A stretch of 60,218 bases of DNA from Bacteroidia bacterium. Lineage in GTDB: Bacteria; Bacteroidota; Bacteroidia; Chitinophagales; Saprospiraceae. A program made the position numbers and the translations under genes. The stretch covers positions 1-60,218 of the forward strand of contig JAUIEA010000008.1 in the NCBI GenBank assembly GCA_030429045.1, read 5' to 3'. Below, one piece after another: positions 42,152 to 51,003 of this stretch. How positions within the stretch are numbered: position 1 is the stretch's first letter; each line of letters opens with the position of its first letter. Below the pieces are notes generated by a model. It worked only from the letters and a program-made list of their open reading frames with translations. It had not been told where the DNA came from and searched no databases.

Positions 42152-44557
42152 ATGAAGCAATTGACAGGTCTATTCGTGTTCCTTTTTATGGCTGCGGCCA
42201 TGAGCGCCCAAACGGGAACCATTCAGGGAACCGTTACAGATGCCCTCACCAATGAGCCCATCTTGTTGGCCACCGTTTCAATACCCGGCACCACCACAGG
42301 AACTACGACCGACCTGGACGGGAAGTATGTACTGGCGGACCTGATTCCCGGGTTGTACACCCTTGAGGTGAGTTACCTGGGTTATGAGGACCAGAGGCGC
42401 TATGAGATCCAGGTCACCACAGCCCGACCAGTCGTTCTGGATTTTCAGCTGGAGGAACAATCCACCCAATTGGATGAAGTCGTTGTCAGGGCTTCACCCT
42501 TCAAGAAGACCGAAGAAAGTCCCCTGTCCCTGCGCACCATCGGAGTGGCAGAAATCCAGCGGAATCCCGGAGGCAACCGGGATATCTCCAAGGTCATCCA
42601 GACCCTGCCCGGGGTTACCACAGTTTCCTCCTTTCGCAACGACCTGATCATCCGGGGTGGGGCACCCAACGAGAATCGATTCTATCTGGATGATGTCGAA
42701 GTGCCGACCATCAATCACTTTGCCACTCAGGGAGCCTCAGGAGGGCCGGTCGGATTGATCAATGTCAATTTTATCCGGGAGGTCGACTTCTACAGTGGCG
42801 CATTTCCCGCAAACCGGGGAAATGCCCTGAGTTCGGTGTTCAACTTTCAGCAGGTGGATGGACGATCGGACCGGATCGGAGGCACGGCCATGATCAGTGC
42901 CACAGATATCGGCGCAACCCTGGAAGGCCCCATCGGGGAGAAAACGACCTTCCTCCTGTCCGCCCGACGGTCCTATCTGCAATTCCTGTTTCAGGCCCTG
43001 GGTCTGCCGTTTCTGCCAACCTATAACGACTTTCAGGCCAAGGTCAAGTACCGTATCGATCAGAAGAATGAATTGACCTTTATCGGCTTGGGAGCCATAG
43101 ATCAATTTACCCTCAACCTGGAGGCCAACGAGACTGAGGAGCAGCAATTCCTGATCAATAACCTGCCGGAAAGCCCGCAGTGGAATTATACCAATGGCCT
43201 GGTGTATAAACACTTTACCGATCAGGGGTACTGGACGTTTGTGCTCAGTCGGAATATGCTGGACAACCAGGCCATCAAATACGCCGGCAATGATGACAGC
43301 TCCGAAGACAACAAGATCCTCGACTATGAGAGCAGGGAGATCGAGAACAAGCTGCGCATTGAAAATACCACGCGTTTCGGGGACTATAAATTCAACCTGG
43401 GCGGGGGATATGAATTTGTCAAATATGACAACCGGACATTCAATCGCATCTTCACCAGTGCCGGACCACAAACGGTAGACTATCGCTCGGATCTGCAATT
43501 TCACAAGATGGCCCTCTTTGGCCAGGTCAGTCGGAAATGGCTGGACGATCGTCTTGTTCTGTCCCTCGGCATGAGATTGGATGCCAACACCTATTCGGAC
43601 GGCATGATCAATCCGCTGGAGCAGTTTTCGCCCCGGCTCTCCGTTTCCTATGCACTCACCGACCGACTGACCGTGAATGCCAATACTGGGCGCTTCTATC
43701 AGCTTCCACCCTATACCGTCCTGGGATATCAGGAGAATGGTGCCCTGGTCAACAAGGAGAACGGAATTGACTTCATCCGCACGGATCACCTGGTTGCCGG
43801 TCTGGAATACAATACCGCCTCCAGTTCGAAGATCTCGGTGGAAGCCTACTACAAATCCTATTCTGATTATCCATTTCTGTTGCGGGACAGCCTGACCCTG
43901 GCCAACCTCGGCGGGGATTTTGGTGTCATCGGCAATGAACCGGCGGTGTCAAGGAGTGCCGGACAGACCTATGGCATAGAAGTCCTTTTCCAGCAGCGAT
44001 TGTACAAGGGCTTTTACGGTATTGCTGCCTACACTCTTGGGTGGAGCGAATTTGAAGACAAAAATGGAGATTTAGTCGCCTCCTCCTGGGATGCCCGACA
44101 TATTGTCAATCTGACCCTGGGGAAGAAGTTTGGCAAGAACTGGGAGGCCGGAGTCAACTGGCGCTTTCAGACAGGGCTGCCCTATACCCCGTTTTCCATG
44201 TCATCGAGTCTGGCTCAAAACTGGGATGTCAACGGCAGAGGTATCCCGGATTACCAGCAGCTCAACAGTCTACGATCCACTGTGATCAATGGAATTGACA
44301 TCCGCGTGGATAAGAAATGGTTTTTCTCCAGGTGGAGTTTGAATGTCTACCTGGATATTGAAAACCTGACGGCAAATGCAGTGGGCCTCCCGCAGTTGAT
44401 CCTGGATCGTCCCTTGGATGAGAACAACAACCCGGTGGGCGGTCCGGTCGTCGTCAACCCCAATGACCCACCCGAGCAACAGCGATATGCCCTCAAGGAG
44501 ATCAATGATGCCACCGGGACCAGGATCCCCAGTATCGGAGTCATGGTAGAATGGTAG
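42152..44557 (+). CDS. TonB-dependent outer-membrane receptor with carboxypeptidase-like N-terminal domain
   Basis: The 801-residue receptor has a signal peptide (about 1-20, cleavage near SAQ-T), a carboxypeptidase-regulatory-like beta-sandwich (GTIQGTVTDALTNEPILLATVSIPGTTTGTTTDLDGKY..., about 22-110), and a TonB-box-like LDEVVVRAS (about 109-117). The plug (PGGNRDISKVIQTLPGV, DLIIRGGAPNENRFYLDDVEVP) follows, and a 22-strand-type barrel fills the rest, ending in GVMVEW with a terminal aromatic residue. The ligand is unknown. Its position after the ZIP gene hints at metals, but this is an inference. Confidence 0.93.
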   Translation: MKQLTGLFVFLFMAAAMSAQTGTIQGTVTDALTNEPILLATVSIPGTTTGTTTDLDGKYVLADLIPGLYTLEVSYLGYEDQRRYEIQVTTARPVVLDFQLEEQSTQLDEVVVRASPFKKTEESPLSLRTIGVAEIQRNPGGNRDISKVIQTLPGVTTVSSFRNDLIIRGGAPNENRFYLDDVEVPTINHFATQGASGGPVGLINVNFIREVDFYSGAFPANRGNALSSVFNFQQVDGRSDRIGGTAMISATDIGATLEGPIGEKTTFLLSARRSYLQFLFQALGLPFLPTYNDFQAKVKYRIDQKNELTFIGLGAIDQFTLNLEANETEEQQFLINNLPESPQWNYTNGLVYKHFTDQGYWTFVLSRNMLDNQAIKYAGNDDSSEDNKILDYESREIENKLRIENTTRFGDYKFNLGGGYEFVKYDNRTFNRIFTSAGPQTVDYRSDLQFHKMALFGQVSRKWLDDRLVLSLGMRLDANTYSDGMINPLEQFSPRLSVSYALTDRLTVNANTGRFYQLPPYTVLGYQENGALVNKENGIDFIRTDHLVAGLEYNTASSSKISVEAYYKSYSDYPFLLRDSLTLANLGGDFGVIGNEPAVSRSAGQTYGIEVLFQQRLYKGFYGIAAYTLGWSEFEDKNGDLVASSWDARHIVNLTLGKKFGKNWEAGVNWRFQTGLPYTPFSMSSSLAQNWDVNGRGIPDYQQLNSLRSTVINGIDIRVDKKWFFSRWSLNVYLDIENLTANAVGLPQLILDRPLDENNNPVGGPVVVNPNDPPEQQRYALKEINDATGTRIPSIGVMVEW

Positions 44558-44588
44558 GAAGGTCGTACTTTCGATAAAAATCACGCCC

Positions 44589-45035
44589 ATGCGCAACCTC
44601 ATTTTTCTAGCAGCCCTGGTTTTCTTCTCGCTCAATCTGCAGGGGCAAACCCAGGTAGATCTCGACGCCGAACAGTGGACAGATGCGGATATTACCGAGT
44701 TCTATACCGGTACTCCCGAGGCCGTGGAACCTATCCTTTTGGATACCAAACCCTTGTTTCTAAAAGAGGCGATTGCCAAGGGATTTTATGAGATTGAATA
44801 TCCGCCAGTTGCTCGAGAAACAGGTATTCAAGGCGTGGTAAAAATCCGTGTACATCTGGATGAACATGGAACGTATATCAGCGCTAAACCTGTGCAGGGC
44901 ATTGGTGGTGGTTGTGAAAAAGAGGCATTGTTCATGGTCCAGAAAGTCATCCGGAGAGGGGTGAAACCTGCAGAAAAAGGAGGAGTGGCCATTCCGGTCA
45001 TCTTTGACTTTCCTGTGAGATTTACCCTCCAATAA
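44589..45035 (+). CDS. Secreted TonB C-terminal-domain protein
   Basis: The 148-residue protein has a cleavable-looking signal peptide (MRNLIFLAALVFFSLNLQGQ) and then a TonB C-terminal domain at about 62-147 (IEYPPVARETGIQGVVKIRVHLDEHGTYIS, ALFMVQKVIRRGVKPAEKGG, IPVIFDFPVRFTLQ). A true TonB would keep an N-terminal membrane anchor and a proline-rich linker; neither is present. It lies 31 bp after the receptor gene, so the two are probably co-transcribed. A periplasmic role near the receptor is likely, but energy coupling as such is doubtful. Confidence 0.82.
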   Translation: MRNLIFLAALVFFSLNLQGQTQVDLDAEQWTDADITEFYTGTPEAVEPILLDTKPLFLKEAIAKGFYEIEYPPVARETGIQGVVKIRVHLDEHGTYISAKPVQGIGGGCEKEALFMVQKVIRRGVKPAEKGGVAIPVIFDFPVRFTLQ

Positions 45036-45055
45036 ATCTTTTTAAGATCATCGAT

Positions 45056-45655
45056 CTATTTCCACTGAAAGGACTGAATGATCCCGGTCAGGTCCTCACG
45101 TACAAACTCGGTGACAGGCCGGAGGGAGTCCGGTTGTGGCCGGGCATTGAAGTACAAACTTCCCCGAAAGAAGTGTTGCACACTATCGGTCAGAAAGAAC
45201 TGGAAGGGTGAGGCACTTGGTCCTTCCATATTGAAGGCCATCCCGGATATGCCGTTGGGGAGGGAGATCTTGAAATCCTCGATATAACTCGCTCGTTTGT
45301 TCTGTTCGTTTGCCAGGCGAAAGGCATCCTGGACCAGTTGCTGGAATTGCGTATAGCTACTGAACGAGGTATAGGTACAGTGAAGGTCCGCATTGAAGCA
45401 GTCTGCTCGGAGATTGAACCAGCAGGGATTATCAATGAACTCGTCAAAATAGAAACTGTCTCTGCGCAGGACAAAGTAGTCTGGAAATGCGAAGGTGAAA
45501 GGACACTCCTCCTGAGTATAGTGTTGAATGGTGCGATCCGGGTAGTTCACCCTGGAATAGGCCCTGGGCCGGGGACTGATATCTCCGTTCGAAGAACAGG
45601 CCGAAAGACTCAGGATGATCAGGATCAATCCTGGGATGGAGAGGCGGTTTTTCAT
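45056..45655 (-). CDS. gldD: Gliding motility lipoprotein GldD
   Basis: The 199-residue lipoprotein has the lipobox LSLSAC (Cys20). The body matches GldD: PRPRAYSRVNYPD, CPFTFAFPDYF, PCWFNLRADCFNADLHCTY, the amphipathic middle FRLANEQNKRASYIEDF and FFLTDSVQHFFRGSLYFNARPQPDSLRPV. In Flavobacterium GldD is needed for gliding and T9SS function. Its start overlaps the stop of gldE by four bases, fitting the conserved gldE-gldD pair. The convergent TonB-like gene ends 20 bp away. Confidence 0.92.
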   Translation of the reverse strand: MKNRLSIPGLILIILSLSACSSNGDISPRPRAYSRVNYPDRTIQHYTQEECPFTFAFPDYFVLRRDSFYFDEFIDNPCWFNLRADCFNADLHCTYTSFSSYTQFQQLVQDAFRLANEQNKRASYIEDFKISLPNGISGMAFNMEGPSASPFQFFLTDSVQHFFRGSLYFNARPQPDSLRPVTEFVREDLTGIIQSFQWK

Positions 45656-47022
45656 CCTGGTTCTGGTAAGGTCAATTTGATCTCTTCGATACGTTTTCTG
45701 TTCACCTTGGTCACTCTGAAGAAGAATCCGTTAAACTCCACTACCGTATCTCTTCTGGGGATCACGCCGGCCAACTGGAGGACCAGCCCGGCCAGTGAAT
45801 CTGCATCATCTTTGACCTCATCAAAGGTGCTGACATCGATCCCGATGATCCGGCACACATCATTGATCAGGGTCTTGCCTTCAAACAGGTAGTTTCGTTC
45901 GTCGAGCTGTTGATAGTTGACTTCGACCTCATCATCAAACTCATCCTTGATCTCCCCGACGATCTCCTCCATAATGTCTTCCAGGGTGACCAGGCCGGCA
46001 GTACCACCATATTCGTCGACAACGATGCCAATATGTCGTCTCTCGGTCTGGAATTCCTTCAGCAGGTCGTTGATCTTCTTGGATTCAGGGATATAGAGCA
46101 CCTCTGTTCGAACGAGGGTCTGCCATTGAAAATCCTCGGATTCATTCAGGTAGCCGATCAGGTCCTTGGTATAGACGACTCCCTGGATATGGTCCAGGTC
46201 CTCTTCATACACCGGAATCCTGGAATACCCCGAATCCCGAACGACATGGAGCAATTCTGGAAAAGCTGCATGTGTGTCGATGGCAACTATATCGGTACGT
46301 GGACGCATGATCTGTTTGGCGGAGACATCGGCAAACTGGACGATTCGCTTGAGAATGTCCACTTCCTTGATGGTGTGTTTTCCATGACTGACCGTCAGGT
46401 CGATGGCACTGTTGATCTCGGAGGAACTGGGGCCTTCTTCGATCCGGTGTCTGGCCAGTCTCTTTTCCAGGACATCGGTCCAGTTGACCATGATGGCGGT
46501 CATGGGTCGAAATATCCGGGACAGGATAAAGAGTGTCTGGGACATCGAACGGGCCAGGGACAGGACATTCAGACGGGCATAGATCTTGGGCAGGATCTCG
46601 CCCATGAGGACCAGGATCATGGTGACGCCGACGACCGAAAGGGCGAAATGCAATCCTTTGCCCATGCTTTCCGTAGACAAGCCGAAATTTCCAATATGCA
46701 AGTGTATCCACTCCGCCCACCCGATGCAGGTCAGCACGGGGAGCAGACTGCGCAGGAGGAACTCCGACACAATAATGATGGAAACGTTGACGAAGTTGTT
46801 GCTGATCAGGATGGTGGCCAGCAGGGTACCCGGTCGGTCCAGGAGTCGAAGAATCCGTTGTGAAGCAGCCGAACGTTCCTCCTTCAACTCTTCAAGATCT
46901 GTGACGGATATAGAAAAGTAGGCGACTTCCGAAGAGGACAGCAAACCGGAACAGATCAACAGGAGGATAAAGAGCAAAATGCCCAGAATGGTGCCGGGAT
47001 CAATACTCATTGACAGGACCAT
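45652..47022 (-). CDS. gldE: Gliding motility-associated protein GldE (CNNM/CBS/CorC_HlyC)
   Basis: The roughly 456-residue membrane protein has CNNM-type transmembrane segments (ILGILLFILLLICSGLLSSSEVAYFS, LLATILISNNFVNVSIIIVSEFLLRS), then a CBS pair (IMRPRTDIVAIDTHAAF and PESKKINDLLKEFQTERRHIGIVVDEYGGTAGLVTLEDI) and a C-terminal CorC_HlyC domain (FEGKTLINDVCRI, SLAGLVLQLAGVIPRRDTVVEFNGF). Position next to gldD and ssb supports gldE. The start is uncertain: ATG 47061, 47022 and 47010 are all in frame; I use 47022. Confidence 0.88.
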   Translation of the reverse strand: MVLSMSIDPGTILGILLFILLLICSGLLSSSEVAYFSISVTDLEELKEERSAASQRILRLLDRPGTLLATILISNNFVNVSIIIVSEFLLRSLLPVLTCIGWAEWIHLHIGNFGLSTESMGKGLHFALSVVGVTMILVLMGEILPKIYARLNVLSLARSMSQTLFILSRIFRPMTAIMVNWTDVLEKRLARHRIEEGPSSSEINSAIDLTVSHGKHTIKEVDILKRIVQFADVSAKQIMRPRTDIVAIDTHAAFPELLHVVRDSGYSRIPVYEEDLDHIQGVVYTKDLIGYLNESEDFQWQTLVRTEVLYIPESKKINDLLKEFQTERRHIGIVVDEYGGTAGLVTLEDIMEEIVGEIKDEFDDEVEVNYQQLDERNYLFEGKTLINDVCRIIGIDVSTFDEVKDDADSLAGLVLQLAGVIPRRDTVVEFNGFFFRVTKVNRKRIEEIKLTLPEPG

Positions 47023-47108
47023 TCCGGCCCAGGCAACAGCAGGCTCAGGGTCAACTTCCAAGGACGATACATTTGGTGACCAATGCGTCAGGCAGGGCCC
47101 TCCTCGTT

Positions 47109-47558
47109 TTAGAATGGGAGGTCATCACCGTCTTCTCCATTTGTAGTGTCACGTTTTGGTTCAACCGGATTCGAGGAATCGGAAGGGGGAGCATCCTGCT
47201 CTCCCGGGAACCTTCCGGGATCAGCACTGCGGTCACTGCGCTCCAATATGCGGAGCATATTCCCGACCACCTCGGTGACATACCGATCGATATTATTCGC
47301 ATCGGTGTATTTGCGATGCGTCAGTTTACCTTCAATATAAACCAGCTTTCCCTTCTTGAGATCTCGTTCTGCGCGCTCGGCCAGTTGACGCCAGACGACG
47401 ACATCATGCCATTCCGTTTGGGTCTGCCATTCGCCACTTTTATCCTTGTAGGATTCATTGGTCGCGACTGGAAATTTGGCGACAACAACTCCATTGTCCA
47501 GTCGACGAACTTCAGGATCGCGGCCCAGATTTCCGACGAGAGTGACTTTATTGATCAT
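47109..47558 (-). CDS. ssb: Single-stranded DNA-binding protein
   Basis: The 149-residue SSB has the OB fold: MINKVTLVGNLGRDPEVRRLDNG, ATNESYKDKSGEWQTQTEWHDVVVW, KGKLVYIEGKLTHRKYTD, RYVTEVVGNMLRILE. A disordered acidic tail ends in DDLPF, the partner-binding tip. It is followed by gldE and gldD on the same strand. A TACCTTTG box (47636-47629 on the minus strand) lies about 70 bases upstream. Confidence 0.95.
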   Translation of the reverse strand: MINKVTLVGNLGRDPEVRRLDNGVVVAKFPVATNESYKDKSGEWQTQTEWHDVVVWRQLAERAERDLKKGKLVYIEGKLTHRKYTDANNIDRYVTEVVGNMLRILERSDRSADPGRFPGEQDAPPSDSSNPVEPKRDTTNGEDGDDLPF

Positions 47559-47628
47559 GATCTATAGGGTTCAAGAGGAAAAAAGAAGAATCAGAGAAGA
47601 GACCCTCTCCAGAATTCTATTCAACAGG

Positions 47629-47636
47629 CAAAGGTA
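47629..47636 (-). promoter_or_regulatory. -7 box upstream of ssb
   Basis: TACCTTTG on the minus strand, 70 bases before the ssb ATG. It would drive ssb, gldE and gldD. TTC stands where the -33 TTG is expected. Confidence 0.5.
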
Positions 47637-47720
47637 GTGAAGTTTGCGGCACTATGGAATAATCTGAAGATGCTTCCCGGACAGGCCGGGGACAGAAGGG
47701 GAAGGTTAGTCCACTCGGGA

Positions 47721-48941
47721 TCAATACCCGAGAAGCGTCAGACCAAACCGGATGGCCAAACCACCTAATCCCAGATTGCCCAGAATAAACCAGATGGCAA
47801 ACGAAGGATGCTTTTCATGTTGATGGACCAAGAGGTTAAAGGCGAATGTTAGAGGAAGAAGGACCCTCGTGAATGCAAACTGTCCCGCCAGGACAGAGGG
47901 TCCTAACAGCGGAAACAAAACGGCGAAGCCAATACCGTATTGCCAGAAGCGATCGGACCATTTCGGTTTGACAATCAGATAGAGGGCCTGAAAGAAGAGG
48001 GAACACAGGCTGACAATTTCAAGAAAGAGGCCGATCCGGAAAAAGGTTGTTTCTCCCTGTGAGGTCCGAAGATCCGTGTATCCCTCCCCAAGCTTTTGGA
48101 CCATCCCGACAAAGGGGAGGGCGAAGTTTCCGGATTGTGTGGCCCTGCCCGGGGGAAGTTGAACCTGGACATAAATGACCCAAAACACGATGGGCAGGAA
48201 CAAGAGTCCCAGATGCATGAATGTCTTTTTGCTGAGCAGGCCATTTGACTTGAATGCCGATAAGGCGGGGGTAAAACTGAGGATAGAGGTCTCCTTGACG
48301 AGAGCGGCCATCCCCAGGAGGAGGGCCCAGATCCATCCGGACCCCTGCAGAGTCAACGCTCCCAGGCTGATAACGGCTGCGGGCAGATCCGTCAGGGCCT
48401 TACTCACCGATACCAGGGTGCCTGTCGTCCACAACAGGGAAACCGCCAGGAGGATATCCCGGACACTGTTGAATCCCACCCGCTGCCAAAGCAGAAAAAA
48501 GAGGAGAAACCAGAAAAGGAGATTCAAGGCAGCGTATACCTGGAGCGTCCACCAGGTGTGCCCCATGCCCATGAGATGCGCCATGATCGGCAAGCCTATG
48601 CGACGTGCACGATACCGTGGGCGGTCCATTGCACGAGTCATTCCCGGATCCTGCAGGGCAGGGTCCAGGGCCAGTTGAGCGTAGAATTGCCCGTCATACC
48701 CGAATCTGGACAAAGTGACCACATCCATTTCGTACACCCTGGACAACTGACGCCCTTTCCAGCGCTTGCCAAATTGAATGACCGGAATCAGGCCTTCTTC
48801 AGATGTCACCTGATCTACCACCATGCCTACGGGAATAATGGCAAATACAACCAGCATAAGAGGTATCCACCATCTGTTACTCCGGATCGATCTGACTGGT
48901 TTCCACATGCGAGTCTGTACTGTTTTCCCACCGGCCACCAT
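47721..48941 (-). CDS. GT-C-like multispanning membrane protein
   Basis: The 406-residue protein has about ten hydrophobic segments and an early loop YDGQFYAQLALDP with RPRYRARRIGLPIMAHLMGMG. That loop pattern is common in a family of bacterial membrane proteins linked to cell-surface glycopolymers (GT-C-like fold), so a glycosyltransferase role using lipid-linked sugars is plausible but not proven. It sits between mutY and ssb, genes that are usually adjacent in Bacteroidota. A later in-frame ATG (48908) could be the true start. Confidence 0.68.
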   Translation of the reverse strand: MVAGGKTVQTRMWKPVRSIRSNRWWIPLMLVVFAIIPVGMVVDQVTSEEGLIPVIQFGKRWKGRQLSRVYEMDVVTLSRFGYDGQFYAQLALDPALQDPGMTRAMDRPRYRARRIGLPIMAHLMGMGHTWWTLQVYAALNLLFWFLLFFLLWQRVGFNSVRDILLAVSLLWTTGTLVSVSKALTDLPAAVISLGALTLQGSGWIWALLLGMAALVKETSILSFTPALSAFKSNGLLSKKTFMHLGLLFLPIVFWVIYVQVQLPPGRATQSGNFALPFVGMVQKLGEGYTDLRTSQGETTFFRIGLFLEIVSLCSLFFQALYLIVKPKWSDRFWQYGIGFAVLFPLLGPSVLAGQFAFTRVLLPLTFAFNLLVHQHEKHPSFAIWFILGNLGLGGLAIRFGLTLLGY

Positions 48942-49055
48942 GCGGGGTATTCAAGGAATCCATCACAAGGTAGCATGAGAATGGATGCCTGCTAAATGGC
49001 ATCACAGGACTACTCATCTACTATCATGCCTTTTTTGGGACGTATGGTGCTGGAT

Positions 49056-50141
49056 CTAATGGGGAAGGCCAATAGTTTCGATATACGTTCTGATGATACG
49101 GGGGAGAGCCCAGGTACTGAAATCTCCATTTTGTGCAGCGATCCAGTCCACCGGTATCGTGGCATCCTGAGGGAGAAGGATCGGGAGAAAAAAGCCGTGG
49201 ATACGTTGGTGACTGAGGAGTTGGTTCAGGTCAGGAACCTGAGGGAGGGTGATCTGCGGGTTCATTCCTGTCCAGGTATGGACCTGCTCGCGGAGTAACG
49301 GCTTCCTCTTTCTGTGGCTGATATCACTGACTTCTACGAAGGGAAACGTATACAGTTGGGGCCAGATATCCTGATCCCCGCGTTGGGTCAACCAGGTCGT
49401 ATCCTGTTGATAGAAAATGAAAAACACAAAACTGCGATCGGTCACCGGAGCTTTTTTCCGTTTTAACGGCAGGGTCGATACCAGGTCCAGGACGTACGCA
49501 GTACAATCCGGAGAGAACGGACAACGGGCACAATCCGGGTTTTTCGGGATACACTGAAGTGCACCAAAATCCATGATCGCCTGATTGTAAATGGCGGGAT
49601 CGCTTTTCCCCATCAGCTGATCAGCCCATTGCTGAAGTATACCCCGAGTAGCCGGATGGTCAACAGGCTCTTGCAGGGCGGTCAGCCGGGAGATCACCCG
49701 AATGACATTGCCATCCACGACGGCGTGCGGCCGGCCGAAGGCAAAGCTGGCAATGGCAGCGGCGGTATACGGACCAATTCCGGGCAGAGACAGAAGCCCC
49801 TCATACGTCTCAGGAAATTGCCCTCCGTATTCAGTGTGAACGATACCTGCCGTTTTGTGCAGGTTGCGGGCCCGGTTGTAATAGCCCAGCCCTTCCCACA
49901 GTTTGAGGACCGTTTCGATTGGTGCGATGCTGAGTTCCTGGACGCTGGGGAAGGCTTCGAGAAAACGGTTGTAGTAGGCGACTACGGTCTCGGCCCGGGT
50001 TTGTTGAAGGAGAATTTCGGACAACCAGATCCGATAGGGATCAGGCTCCTGCCGCCAGGGCAAGGGCCGGTCAACCTGTTCTGACCAGGCGATCAGACGT
50101 TTGTTGAACCGGTTGGGCAGGTCAATGTCCGTTATAATCAT
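49056..50141 (-). CDS. mutY: A/G-specific adenine glycosylase MutY
   Basis: The 361-residue DNA repair enzyme removes adenine mispaired with 8-oxoguanine. Catalytic residues are Glu42 (SEILLQQTRA) and Asp143 (VVDGNVIRV); the helix-hairpin-helix is LPGIGPYTAAAIA (about 119-131). The [4Fe-4S] cluster has Cys197, 204, 207 and 213 (x6, x2, x5 spacing). The C-terminal part is the NUDIX-like domain that recognises 8-oxoguanine (KKAPVTDRSFVFFIFYQQD). A terminator of the sigma gene ends a few bases before its ATG, so it must have its own promoter close by. Confidence 0.95.
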   Translation of the reverse strand: MIITDIDLPNRFNKRLIAWSEQVDRPLPWRQEPDPYRIWLSEILLQQTRAETVVAYYNRFLEAFPSVQELSIAPIETVLKLWEGLGYYNRARNLHKTAGIVHTEYGGQFPETYEGLLSLPGIGPYTAAAIASFAFGRPHAVVDGNVIRVISRLTALQEPVDHPATRGILQQWADQLMGKSDPAIYNQAIMDFGALQCIPKNPDCARCPFSPDCTAYVLDLVSTLPLKRKKAPVTDRSFVFFIFYQQDTTWLTQRGDQDIWPQLYTFPFVEVSDISHRKRKPLLREQVHTWTGMNPQITLPQVPDLNQLLSHQRIHGFFLPILLPQDATIPVDWIAAQNGDFSTWALPRIIRTYIETIGLPH

Positions 50142-50153
50142 GGTACAAAGAAA

Positions 50154-50183
50154 AAAAGGTGACGAGGGAAATCGTCACCTTTT
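50154..50183 (-). terminator. Terminator between the sigma factor gene and mutY
   Basis: Arms AAAAGGTGACGA and TCGTCACCTTTT; on the minus strand a run of T follows. It ends 12 bases before the mutY ATG, and its T-run merges into a TTTCTTTG sequence that could act as mutY's -7 box. Confidence 0.85.
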
Positions 50184-50216
50184 GAAATATGTGGCTATGA
50201 GAATAACAGATTTTGA

Positions 50217-50765
50217 TCAATTTTCTTCAGGTTGGTGATCTCCGTAGAGTTCTGCCATTTCACTGTATCGTGTGCGCACCATGCCTTTCAGGGCTTTGCG
50301 CGCAAAGAAGATGCGGCTTTTCACCGTACCCAGCGGAAGTTCCAGTGCATCGGCGATCTCCTGGTACTTGTATCCCTGATAGTGCATCAGGAAGGGTACC
50401 CGGATGCTGTCATCCAGACTGTCCAGCATACCATTCAACTCCTTCATCATGATGTTGGACCCGGCATCGTTGTGTACCTGGTTGGACCCACTGTTGATAT
50501 AGTAGTTGTTGTCAGTGGAGTCAAACAGGGTATTGGCCTTGACCTTCTTCCGGTAGTTGTTGATGAAGATATTCTTCATGATGGTAAACAACCAGGCCTT
50601 GAAGTTGGTACCGGGACGAAATTTGTCGCGGTTGGTCAGAGCCCTGAAGGCTGTTTCCTGGAACAGATCCCTGGAATCATCTACGTTTTTCGTCAGATTG
50701 TAAGCAAATGCCTGCAAGTAATTGCTCATCTGATTGAACTGCTGATTAAATTCTATGGTCGACAT
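50217..50765 (-). CDS. ECF-type RNA polymerase sigma factor
   Basis: The 182-residue sigma-70 family factor has region 2 (FAYNLTKNVDDSRDLFQETAFRAL and FKAWLFTIMKNIFINNYRKK) and region 4 (LPFLMHYQGYKYQEIADALELPLGTVKSRIFFARKALKG, HTH). No anti-sigma gene is next to it. The ATG at 50765 is preceded by GAGGAGAT, one of the few clear Shine-Dalgarno sequences in this window. Region 50865-50939 upstream is full of palindromes, hinting at extra control. Confidence 0.9.
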   Translation of the reverse strand: MSTIEFNQQFNQMSNYLQAFAYNLTKNVDDSRDLFQETAFRALTNRDKFRPGTNFKAWLFTIMKNIFINNYRKKVKANTLFDSTDNNYYINSGSNQVHNDAGSNIMMKELNGMLDSLDDSIRVPFLMHYQGYKYQEIADALELPLGTVKSRIFFARKALKGMVRTRYSEMAELYGDHQPEEN

Positions 50766-50784
50766 ATCTCCTCGTTTGTTGAAC

Positions 50785-50792
50785 CAAATATA
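50785..50792 (-). promoter_or_regulatory. -7 box before the sigma factor gene
   Basis: TATATTTG on the minus strand (CAAATATA on plus) matches TAnnTTTG, 19 bases before the ATG. The preceding DNA is T-rich. Confidence 0.5.
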
Positions 50793-50864
50793 CATGACTT
50801 TTAAACAAAAAAAAGCCCTGAATGCCGATTATTTAGACGGATTCTAATATAAATCTCATAAAAC

Positions 50865-50939
50865 ATTGATTATCAATGGCATTAGTATGCCATTAGAAGT
50901 AGGTTAAGAAAATCTTAATTCAATTTTAATTGAAAGATT
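50865..50939. promoter_or_regulatory. AT-rich cluster of palindromes upstream of the sigma factor gene
   Basis: Three symmetric elements: ATTGATTATCAAT (50865-50877), AATGGCAT-TAGT-ATGCCATT (50875-50894), and TTCAATTTTAATTGAA (50919-50934), the last extended by AATCTT/AAGATT. They share bases or lie close together, about 100-175 bases before the sigma gene's ATG. They may be operators or one the 3' hairpin of the lipoprotein gene. Confidence 0.55.
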
Positions 50940-51003
50940 GTCGGCCGGACGCTATTTCTACAGGGAGGTCAGCGGCGGACAAGGGGCCGACACGGCGGAA
51001 GGG

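Noticed and set aside
42737-43789. A 350-codon open frame opposite the TonB-dependent receptor
   Set aside because: It is fully inside a well-supported receptor gene and has no recognisable domain.
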